From Hemicentrotus pulcherrimus (lineage: Eukaryota; Echinodermata; Echinoidea; Camarodonta; Strongylocentrotidae), in contig BEXV01000074.1 of assembly GCA_003118195.1 (NCBI GenBank), positions 317,381-381,380 on the forward strand: a stretch of 64,000 bases of DNA. The letters are read 5' to 3'. A model generated the notes under the pieces. That model saw only the letters and a program-made list of their open reading frames with translations, did no database searches and had not been told where the DNA came from. The first letter of the stretch is position 1. Every line of letters starts with the position of its first letter. A program made the position numbers and the translations under genes. Shown here piece by piece: positions 22,001 through 30,500 of this stretch.

Positions 22001-24274
22001 AGGCAATGTCACAAACAAGAAAAAAGCTTTAAAGGTACTATGTCCCTTTTGCAGTCAACCTCAAATGCTGTAGTACTTTGCAGGAATTATGAATATGTCA
22101 TGTATGTCCTATCTGTGAAATTTAAACGTTAGCAGTGTCCTCATATTCAAATTATGCAAGGAAACCCGTTTACTTGCTAGACTTCACTGTCAGACGCTAT
22201 TGAGTGACTGATTGGCTTTTTTTCTTCTTTAGTAATAACATACATGAAAAGAGTTGTAAAGGGTACATGAGCATTTGTTTACATCAATAACCCACTTCTT
22301 GTGATGGCCAAGATTAAACTGATTGAATATTTGCGCAGCATAAAACGTATGACCATTCGGTACAATTGTCTGAAAATCAAGACTGTTACTTTTAGGCTCT
22401 GTAGCCCTAAAGTTGATTTGACAACTAATAGTCGTTATTTTCCCACTTAAAGACATTTTCATGCCCCCTTTTTTAGGGAAGTTCTAAATTAGTATTATCT
22501 TTCAAATGCCGTTGGAATTTAACTTTTTACATTTTTGGGGCCTGCAAATGGGACATAGTACATTTAAATGATAAGCAAGTCTTAATACCGATAATAAGGT
22601 AGATGCACAGAGTAATCGCTATTATTGTAAAGTATCAAATTGGAAACTCAGACAAATCTATTTTCATGTACACCCCATGTAAAATGCATTCCCAGCTGAA
22701 CCAATATCAAAAATTCTTTTGTGAGATCAGCGTTTTTGTAATGTAAATCACATTTCAGCTCATGATAATCAGAAACTAACCCTGTAAGTTGGGGCTTTTT
22801 TTAATGCCCAAAAGTTTTTGGCTATCAAATGCTTTTAAAAAAAAATCATAGCTGGGATCACTTTGTCATTTGGAGTTGTTGTAGACCATGTTTGTTGATA
22901 TTTAGTGCCTTTTCATGACTTTGAAATTAATTATATTGGTCTAAGAGAAGAGGTAAAACATGCGGGCCGCCATCTTGGATTATAATGCATGCCTATGAGG
23001 ATCGTTTTTAAAAAACTAGGACGAATGCATCTGCAAAAATAAAGATCGTCCGCATTTTGCAGACGTTTCATATTTCTGCTCCACGCATTGGCAATGATTT
23101 TCTTGATGCAGATTACATTGACTTTGAACAGAGACTTTCATGTATAAATCCTTGGGAAGACGACAACCCATAAAAAAGTAGATGGTGAATTGGGATCATT
23201 TTCTTACGCAGAATCTGTTTTTCGCATTGCCAGAGCGCAGTTCGGGAACCTGAGACCCCCAGAACGCTGATGGCAATGAAAATGCGCACGATCCTTATTC
23301 ATTTAGGACGCAATTCGTCCACGTGTACCAGTAGGGGCGCTGGACTTGGAAAGAATATCGTCCTCATAAACAAGGATATTCTCATAAACGCTGACAAAAT
23401 GCATCCTCAAAAATGAGGATGGTCTGCATTTTGGTGGACGTTTTCTTTCATCGGCGCTCTGCGGGTTTCGGGTTACCAAACCGCCATATGGCAATGCCAA
23501 AAATTGATCCCCTGGGGGGAAAATAACCCTAGTTCACCGTCTACTCTGATGGGTTTTCTGTCTTCCCAAAGATTTATTGCTTATAATGTGAAGGTCTCTG
23601 TACAAAGTCAAAGTAAAATGCATGAAGAAAATCATCACGGAATCCGTTTTTAGCATCGCTGATGAACCAATCAAAAATATGAAACGTCTGCGAAAATGCG
23701 GATGATCCTCATTTTTAAGACGCATCGGTCCACGTTTACAGAGACGTTCCTCGTTTATGAAGACGATCCTTATTTATGGACCAGCGCCCCTACTGTTTAC
23801 AAGTATATCCTTGCTTTTGCGGACGATCCTCATTCTCGGACTAGCACCCCTTCTGTAGACTAGAACTGGTTAGTGTTACCAATGGTTCATTGAATGATTT
23901 TGCAACCAGACAGCATTAAAATCTGTTTTTACTTTTTTTCATTTAGATCTAGTAACAAAAAGACAAAATATTATCTTTTGCATGGATGCCATGGGATTAA
24001 CTTCTTGTAAAACTATCTGTAAAAATAGCCAACATCATATTCTACAGGTGGGACAACAGTAATCACTTACAAGTAATCTTGCTCCTTTGAGCGGGGGGAA
24101 ATGAGGCCTTTTCTCCGTCTTTGTCTGTGTTTCTGTGACCATTTTCTCCTCTGTTATCTTTCTCTTCCTTGCAGTTTTCGGTTTCACGGAACGAAATTCT
24201 TCAGATTGCTGAGAATCTTCCATGATTTCGTTGGTAGTTTCCATCCTCGTGGCTTCCGTCGACGTGCTTGCCAT
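18971..24274 (-). CDS. PNO1: PNO1, KH-domain 40S ribosome assembly factor (complete, 5 exons)
   Basis: PNO1 (Dim2/Rrp20) binds the 3' end of pre-18S rRNA next to the NOB1 cut site and is needed for small-subunit maturation in nucleolus and cytoplasm (family knowledge). Exons on the - strand: 24274-24071, 21943-21794, 20712-20629, 19944-19695, 19038-18971, summing to 756 nt, or 251 aa plus stop; human PNO1 is 252 aa. The first ~55 residues are charged and variable. Residues ~69-118 hold [20 protein letters not shown]. The second KH-like domain carries the GKGG loop at about 184-187 within [20 protein letters not shown]. The C-terminus is [17 protein letters not shown]. The start at 24274 has A at -3 and G at +4; an in-frame ATG 33 nt upstream (24307) has a poor context. 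Every junction has GT/AG sites and matching phase. Confidence 0.97.
19695..19944 (-). CDS. PNO1: PNO1 exon 4 (second KH domain)
   Basis: It reads [20 protein letters not shown], then the GxxG-loop KH segment, to AICNLILG. The true donor is at 19694 (G|GTAAAT); the frame stays open beyond it by chance. Confidence 0.97.
20629..20712 (-). CDS. PNO1: PNO1 exon 3
   Basis: 28 codons, [20 protein letters not shown] then FLLGFEVE. Acceptor ATTTCAG and donor GAG|GTAAGA on the - strand. Too short to stand out as an open frame, but it fits between exons 2 and 4 by phase and by similarity. Confidence 0.95.
20825..20954. mobile_element. Short foldback element, GGGACCTGTTTCACAAA ends
   Basis: The left end GGGACCTGTTTCACAAAGC is inverted at the right as TTTTGTGAAATGGGCCC. 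It is 130 bp, in PNO1 intron 3, with no coding content. It shares the TTTCACAAA core with the elements at 16717, 31541 and 53272. Confidence 0.65.
21794..21943 (-). CDS. PNO1: PNO1 exon 2
   Basis: 50 codons: [20 protein letters not shown] then [20 protein letters not shown] to VELR. Acceptor ATCTAG and donor AGG|GTAAGT on the - strand. Confidence 0.97.
22033..22563. mobile_element. TTAA-flanked inverted-repeat element (family A)
   Basis: The left end AGGTACTATGTCCCTTTTGC and the right end GCAAATGGGACATAGTACAT are inverted copies; each is flanked by TTAA (22029-22032 and 22564-22567), the target-site type of piggyBac and Kolobok elements. It is 531 bp with no transposase: non-autonomous. It sits in PNO1 intron 1. 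The minus-strand open frame inside it is not supported as a gene. Confidence 0.7.
22779..22990. repeat. Dispersed repeat shared with 52.35-52.63 kb
   Basis: From ACCCTGTAAG, through GGAGTTGTTGTAGACCATGT, to ATGCGGGCCGCCATCTTGGA, this segment is closely similar and in the same orientation as 52350-52630. The match stops shortly after the ATCTTGGATTATAATG boundary, where a different foldback begins. Confidence 0.8.
22996..23872. mobile_element. Long imperfect foldback in PNO1 intron 1
   Basis: The left arm (from about 23014) holds GACGAATGCATCTGC, GATCGTCCGCATTTTGCAGA and GACGTTTCATATTT. The right arm (to about 23750) holds their reverse complements, AAATATGAAACGTCTGC and GCGGATGATCCTCATTTTTA. 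Inner parts also pair (CCTTGGGAAGACGAC...CCCAT with ATGGG...GTCTTCCCAAAG). Short GACGATCCTCATT-type units recur at the outer end to about 23872. No coding capacity was recognised. Confidence 0.65.
24071..24274 (-). CDS. PNO1: PNO1 exon 1 (N-terminus)
   Basis: 68 codons from [10 protein letters not shown] to [13 protein letters not shown], donor CTT|GTAAGT on the - strand. It contains the basic KPKTARKRK stretch typical of the variable PNO1 N-terminus. Confidence 0.92.
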
Positions 24275-24462
24275 GATTGCGTAATATGGGCTATGTGTAC
24301 GTAGCATGCATAACGTACCGGTACGTGTTTAATATCATATGAGCTGCGCTAGCGCTGAGCTCCGGGGAGCTCGAGCGAGAGAATTACCCTGTCCAAGTCG
24401 AAGTCAAATTAAGCGAGTGCGCTAGGAACAGGAGCTGCAACAGTGCATTGGAAACCAATGTC
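24275..24462. promoter_or_regulatory. Probable shared PNO1/KPTN promoter
   Basis: The interval upstream of both divergent genes is locally GC/CpG-richer than its surroundings. It holds a TACCGGTA palindrome (24316-24323) and a perfect GAGCTCC-GG-GGAGCTC palindrome (24357-24372). No TATA box is evident on either strand. This is inference from position and composition. Confidence 0.45.
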
Positions 24463-24560
24463 ATGACCTCAACATTGAAGGAGGAAAAGAAAGAGAAGTC
24501 ATCACTCAACATCATTAGGACAAGGAGCTGGACTCCTTGGATCTGGAGGAGCTCAGTTAG
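24463..24560 (+). other. KPTN: Putative KPTN 5' UTR exon with a short upstream ORF
   Basis: The KPTN start codon lies only 3 nt after a 3' splice site (TTTCAG at 27280-27285), so an upstream non-coding exon must exist. A good donor, TTAG|GTAAGA at 24560/24561, downstream of the promoter-like region, is the best candidate. An ATG at 24463 would open a 33-codon frame across the junction, ending in TAA at 27287-27289. Confidence 0.35.
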
Positions 24561-24683
24561 GTAAGAAGAGCAGGAGGAGAAGGAGGAGCTCGATCGAGAG
24601 CAGGCCGTCTGGAAGAAGAATCTATCAATCAAATTCAATTCAACTCACAAAATTAAATAAAGGTGAAGGGGATTTTTTTTTTT

Positions 24684-26270
24684 TACTTACTTTACTTTAC
24701 TTTACTTTAATACACGATGTTGTAGTTAGTCTAGCCTGTTCATCGATCCAGGATTCTTCCATGGTTATAATGCTACTTGTGGAGGGAGGAGGTTGTGGAG
24801 TTACATGAGTCAATAGACAACACCTAGACCGGCTCATACAAAAAAGGCTTGCATTCTTTGACCAGTGACTATCAAGTCTATTCTTAAATGAATTTACCGA
24901 CCCAGCTGCCACAACGTTTTCTGGGAGACCGTTCCACAGTTCCACGACTCTATTGCTAAAAAAGTATTTTCTTATATCAAGCCTTGAATATTTCTTTTCA
25001 AGTTTTCTAGAGTGACCTCGAGTTCTGTCTTCTGTACTCATCTTAAAGGGAATCTCTTGCACAGTGTACAAGCCATTCACGTACTTATACACATCGATCA
25101 TGTCCCCCCTTCTACGCCTGTGAACAAGAGTTGGTAGTTTTAGTTTAGTCAAGCGCTCCTGGTATGATAAATTTTTAAGGCCAGGAATAATCTTTGTTGC
25201 ACGTCTTTGTACTCTTTCCAACATCCTCTGCTCTCCTAACCTGTATGGGGACCATGCGGCTTGTCCATATTCTAAAATGGGCCTAACAAGGCCTTTAAAC
25301 AAAAACGGCATAGTATCAGTATTGAGGTACATAAATGTCCTACGGATAACTCCAAGTACTCGATTTGCTTTGAGAACTGTTTGGGAAACGTGATCTTTAA
25401 ATGATAGTTGTGAATCTACAAGGACACCTAGGTCCTTTTCTACTTTTGTAACAGATAATGTTACAGAGTCTGTCCCCTTTTTCATACAATAGTCTGCAGA
25501 GGCTTCTGCCGGTAACTTCCCAAGCCTTAAAACAGTACACTTATCAGGATGAAAGCAAAGCTGCCATTTCTCAGCCCATTCTTCCATCCGTGACAGATCC
25601 TCTTGAAGTTGCTTTCTTAAATCTGCAGTATCAGCACGGACATACAACTTTGTATCGTCTGCAAACATTGAAATATTTGAGTTGACAACTTTTGGAAGGT
25701 CATTGACAAATAGCAAAAATAAACACGGACCCAACACACTGCCCTGCGGCACTCCACTCAGGACTTTGCCCCACTTAGACTGCTTGCCTCTGACCACTAC
25801 TCTTTGCTGACGTCCACTCAGAAAAGACTCAAACCATGCAAGAACATTCCCACGAACTCCATACGATTCTAATTTGAGAAGCAGCCGGTGGTGAGGCACC
25901 GTATCGAACGCCTTCATGAAATCCAAATATATAGCATCTACTGTGCCTCCATCATCCAAAATCTGTGTCCACTGGTCCAACACCTCTAAAAGATTGGTGA
26001 TGCAAGACCGACCAACTACAAACCCATGCTGGTGAACTGAAATCAAATCATTCGTCATAAGATGGTCAAGCAATTGCTTACGCACAAGATTCTCCATCAT
26101 TTTACAAATAATGCTTGTTAGACTAACTGGCCTATAATTTTTACTATCACTTTTGCTACCTTTCTTGAAAATTGGGGTAACATTTGCAGATTTCCAGTCC
26201 TGGGGTAACTCTTTACTTTCAAGACTCTTTTGGAACAGCAAAGAAATTGGTAGAGCTAAACCTAGAGTAG
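24684..26270 (-). mobile_element. 5'-truncated non-LTR (CR1/jockey-group) retrotransposon
   Basis: Reading on the - strand, the element begins in mid-reverse transcriptase just after a TAG at about 26266-26268. It runs through an open RT frame and ends in a (TAAAG)n tail followed by A residues (24672-24710). The endonuclease domain and any ORF1 are missing, which is typical of incomplete target-primed reverse transcription. It lies in the putative first KPTN intron, opposite to KPTN. The exact clade was not determined. Confidence 0.9.
24697..26241 (-). CDS. Reverse transcriptase of non-LTR retrotransposon (N-terminally truncated)
   Basis: A 514-aa uninterrupted frame from the first Met; the open frame starts a few codons earlier, so this Met is probably internal. 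RT motifs in order: IFKKGSKSDSKNYRPVSL (about 24-41), motif A IYLDFMKAFDTV (about 104-115, Asp107), SGVPQGSVLGP (about 162-172), catalytic FADD (193-196), and the thumb/C-terminal region with RPILEYGQAAWSP and RNA-element-type VQRRATKIIPGL, ending in VVELWNGLPENVV. All catalytic Asp residues are present and there is no frameshift, so the insertion is fairly young. The stop codon is supplied by the (TAAAG)n tail. It has no role in the host genes. Confidence 0.92.
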   Translation of the reverse strand: MLFQKSLESKELPQDWKSANVTPIFKKGSKSDSKNYRPVSLTSIICKMMENLVRKQLLDHLMTNDLISVHQHGFVVGRSCITNLLEVLDQWTQILDDGGTVDAIYLDFMKAFDTVPHHRLLLKLESYGVRGNVLAWFESFLSGRQQRVVVRGKQSKWGKVLSGVPQGSVLGPCLFLLFVNDLPKVVNSNISMFADDTKLYVRADTADLRKQLQEDLSRMEEWAEKWQLCFHPDKCTVLRLGKLPAEASADYCMKKGTDSVTLSVTKVEKDLGVLVDSQLSFKDHVSQTVLKANRVLGVIRRTFMYLNTDTMPFLFKGLVRPILEYGQAAWSPYRLGEQRMLERVQRRATKIIPGLKNLSYQERLTKLKLPTLVHRRRRGDMIDVYKYVNGLYTVQEIPFKMSTEDRTRGHSRKLEKKYSRLDIRKYFFSNRVVELWNGLPENVVAAGSVNSFKNRLDSHWSKNASLFCMSRSRCCLLTHVTPQPPPSTSSIITMEESWIDEQARLTTTSCIKVK

Positions 26271-26384
26271 CCTAATCGCCTAGACTATAATATTTGTAAT
26301 TATACTAGGGCTTGTAATATTTATAAGTATTAACATTAACAAGTATAAAAAGTAATTATTAAAGGTAAAGACCAGTTTTGGAAA

Positions 26385-26825
26385 CGTCCCCCTTTCAAAA
26401 AATGAAATGGAAGTTTTTATTACCAATCATGTGATTGTGAAAGAATATGTTTCGACGTAAGACCTGAAAGCTTGGCAGATGGAGACGGCTTTCTTCCAGA
26501 AGCTTTGGTATTTAAATTCAAGGTATATTAATACGTTATGATACAAATTTTGCTGGGAAACGGCCTACTAATTGATATATTTGGTAAATTATTATATCTA
26601 TTTGGACCTGATAGACAACGCGCACGTGTAGTGTAGTCCCACACTCCCATGTACATCTTTCAGTGTACAAGACTGGGCCAAATTTCTTATCATTTTGATA
26701 ATTCCAGAACCTTGCAGTACATGTACTTATATGCTAGATGATCAACCTTTTCTGATCAATTCCACAACGTTTCTTTCACAATGCAATCGTGTGACCATAA
26801 CTGGTATTTATCTTTAATGTAGACC
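26385..26825 (+). repeat. Dispersed repeat copy related to 16940-17290
   Basis: Shares AAAAAATGAAATGGAAG, ATTACCAATCATGTG, GAAAGAATATGTTT, CAAATTTCTTATCATTTTGA and CCACAACGTTTCTTTCA with the interior of the 16717-17312 element, in the same order and orientation. The terminal TGTTTCACAAAG arms are not seen here, so it is an internal fragment or a distinct element that the other copy contains. Confidence 0.7.
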
Positions 26826-27288
26826 CCAACTAGCTTACTTCCATTCATTGGGTCATCGCGTTCGGTCTGGTGGTCAAGGTACACCACATAAGTGACTTGT
26901 ATGTAGTTGTATGATGCCTTGTATTGTAAGTGTAACATGTGCCTTTTGACATCTGAAATGGGAACTCAATAAAGCTGAAGAAGCTAGCTATGTTGTTATA
27001 TTGTCATCAAGGCATTTTTTTCCTTTTCTAGCGATACACTAAATCAAGTTGTCAATGAACTTAATAAAGAACTTCTTCATTTTTTGCACAACAATTCATT
27101 ATCTTTAAAAGAAATTTGTATGATATATTTGATTGATGCATGAAATTACATATACCGGTACATCCATGCACAGTGCTGTTGTTTTATTCGAATTATTTGT
27201 TTCAAGTTAATTGTGCAAATAACCTACAAGTTACCCCAATAACCCCAGTATATTTTCTTTCACCGATGTTGTTGATTTGTTTCAGATA

Positions 27289-27505
27289 ATGGCTGAAAGA
27301 CATGGATTTCATGAGGCACATTTTACCTCCATACCATGTCAGAGCAATGTCTACGGTCTGACATCCTTAGCCTACCCCGGAGGGGTCGGTAAGGCGCTGG
27401 TTGCTCCCCTCAAAGATAAAGTGGTCTCGCTAGAGTACATGGCAGAGCGAGGGAAGACAGAGCTTCAACCTGTCGCAAAAGAAATCCACTTTGCTGGCAT
27501 TCCAG
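27289..27505 (+). CDS. KPTN: KPTN first coding exon
   Basis: Acceptor TTTCAG at 27280-27285, then ATA-ATG. It reads [32 protein letters not shown], ... [12 protein letters not shown]. The donor CCAG|GTCAGA leaves phase 1. The start is chosen as the first ATG after the acceptor, G at +4. Confidence 0.92.
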
Positions 27506-30500
27506 GTCAGAATATTTGTTTTCTCACTTTTAACTTCTCTCGGCTTGGTTGGGTTAATTTTTTTGTAGCATAATAATGTCAGGTAACTATTCATTTTTCA
27601 GTCCCTCATTTTCATTGAAGAAAAGGTAAGACATTTATGACTAAAGCTGTAACTGGCAATAATGTTTTAGATTAGTGAATAGCAAATTGGCAATGGATAA
27701 AAAATATTTTGAATAATATGCTTCAAGAGCTGACAGGTACAACAAAATAAGTTTATTAATCATACATCAATTACAATCAGAGTCAATGTTCCTAACCATG
27801 TGATTGGTCTAGGTTTTAGAACATATCCTTAAAACTTTGACAGTATCCAACAGTTTTTGTTTAACAGTCTTTATTAAATTTGTTGCTACTTGCTATTAAA
27901 GAATTTGTACGATGATGTATTACCAACTTGTTTACTGTTTCCTCGTCAGATGATGCAGAGATCATCTCGATAGATTCCTCTCAACATATTATTGAGGATG
28001 GTGGAGGATACATCATTGGTATCACATTCACTAAGGTATCACCATCTCATTTCATACCTGATATAAGAATATTTGTTTCCAAATAGTATAGATCAATCAT
28101 AATTTAACCATAATTTGTATGAAGTTAAGCTTTCTTTATTTAGTGTTTCTGAAGTGGTAATGATGTTTGATTTTCATTGAGATCTCTCTCTCTCTCTCTC
28201 TCTCTCCCCCTCCCTCCCTCCTATGTGTTCCCTTTTGATTTCTTTGACACTTAACATAGATCAAAATTATCAAATTTCTGTTTTAGAAATTATATATACA
28301 GGAACCCCCTCCCCTATCTTTAATCATGTGCTTCACTATTATATAAATTAAATATTTTGTAACTTTGCTTGACTGAGTCTGAGTTAGTGAATTTATTTTC
28401 AATAACAATGTACAAATTGAAATTCCTCTAAAATTGTTGATTGTCTATGTTTTTTTTTTGTATAGGATGCAGAGACAGATCACCCATCTCATATACTTAA
28501 TCTCTATGCACCATGGGATAAAGTATCAGAGTATGGACTTGACAGTATAGCTCGTAAGTACCTTCAGTTAAAGAGACTAAATAAATATACATTCCATTTA
28601 ATACACCAGTCAAATCTCCTGTAGAAAAACAGTGAAGGAAATGTGCTTGTTTATAAAGTAATTTTGTTGTTGTCTCTTGTGAATAGAGTTTGTCATTGTA
28701 AATTGTACCAAAGGATAGGTAAAGAGAACAACCCATAATGTCTTCACTTCTGTACTCCTTTGAGTGGTGGTTTTATCCATATCTAGAGACTAGAGCTCAT
28801 TTTACCTCTGCTTTCTCAACATTTGTATCTACATGCACATGATACAGAGATGTGGACCAACATAGAGCTGGATTTCACCCCCTACTATCTCGGCCACACC
28901 AAGTAAGAACCCTGAAATGTCCTTAGAGTAGATTAGACTTGATGTTTTACAAAGCAACCCAACATTATTAATACGGTATGTGTTATTTGTGAGTTTCCAA
29001 ATAAGTGTAGAATAATCCAAACCTGAATGTTTTGCTCTCTAGAGGTTTATCTTTTGGGGTGTTTGCTACTCATCACCAACAGATCTATTGTCCTTCTCAG
29101 TGACAGTGGTAAAAAAAAAGGCCACAACCCAACAACTCTCTTATTATTTTTGAAACAGCTTGTAGTATTCATCTCTTTGACTTGTTAATAATGTTTGATA
29201 GAACTTGGCCAACTACCGGTAAAGGAAATCTGAAAGAGCTAGGCATCTCAGAATAATTTATTTACCCATTGACGCATATTTANNNNNNNNNNNNNNNNNN
29301 NNNNNNNNNNNNNNNNNNNNNNNNNNNNNNNNNNNNNNNNNNNNNNNNNNNNNNNNNNNNNNNNNNNNNNNNNNNNNNNNNNNNNNNNNNNNNNNNNNNN
29401 NNNNNNNNNNNNNNNNNNNNNNNNNNNNNNNNNNNNNNNNNNNNNNNNNNNNNNNNNNNNNNNNNNNNNNNNNNNNNNNNNNNNNNNNNNNNNNNNNNNN
29501 NNNNNNNNNNNNNNNNNNNNNNNNNNNNNNNNNNNNNNNNNNNNNNNNNNNNNNNNNNNNNNNNNNNNNNNNNNNNNNNNNNNNNNNNNNNNNNNNNNNN
29601 NNNNNNNNNNNNNNNNNNNNNNNNNNNNNNNNNNNNNNNNNNNNNNNNNNNNNNNNNNNNNNNNNNNNNNNNNNNNNNNNNNNNNNNNNNNNNNNNNNNN
29701 NNNNNNNNNNNNNNNNNNNNNNNNNNNNNNNNNNNNNNNNNNNNNNNNNNNNNNNNNNNNNNNNNNNNNNNNNNNNNNNNNNNNNNNNNCCCCCCCCCCC
29801 CCCCAGTGTGAAATAGGGTACGTGTACGCATGTTCCCTCCCCTTTAAAACACCCCCCTCAGTCCTGTGTGTAAAGTCAAAGGGGCCGATTTTGTGTGTAT
29901 TACGAGCCAGACTTTGTTGCTTGAAAAGTACGCCTTTACCAAAGATTTTTGGAACATGAATGTGGTCCCTCCATTCCCAGAGTGTGGGGGGGGGGTATGA
30001 TGCAACACATATCTCATAGTTATTTCACTGTTATTTTGTAAAAAGCTGATACATGTGACACATCAAATTTCTGATGTATGACAGGCACCAGATGACATTA
30101 CTGAACCCCTGTTTCTACTCTGAAACATCTTGCAAGCAGTAAAATAATAGAATATTGGCACTTTGATCATGAATGGGATTTATCATATTAAAAGAGTTTA
30201 TTAATATTGAGATGAATGAAATAGTCTTTGATTGTAATTACTGGGTTAGAGTAATGCTTCTACTTTGTAATGAAGGATGACAAATATATAGCCCAACAAC
30301 GGCATTTTTGTAGAGCGATCAGATAAGTTCATTTGTCAAATTTTTTAATTTTTCTTTTCATTTTTTTCTGTACAGGAACAGGTTGGTCGTTTCTCTGAGC
30401 ATCCTGCAGGAAGTATCTTTCCTGAATTCAATGATTTACCATGTGTGTAAGTCAACTTAGTCAAGATTTATTCTTCACATTCTGATTGACAGATGCATAA

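Noticed and set aside
22229..22462. 77-codon minus-strand open frame
   Set aside because: Inside the TTAA-flanked element; no transposase motif.
24275..24307. Upstream in-frame ATG of PNO1 at 24307
   Set aside because: Weak start context (T at -3) compared with 24274 (A at -3, G at +4), and total length fits PNO1 without it; not fully excluded.
29037..29100. Possible KPTN exon after CTCTCTAG
   Set aside because: In the required phase it reads [19 protein letters not shown] and then a stop, with no similarity to the expected kaptin segment.
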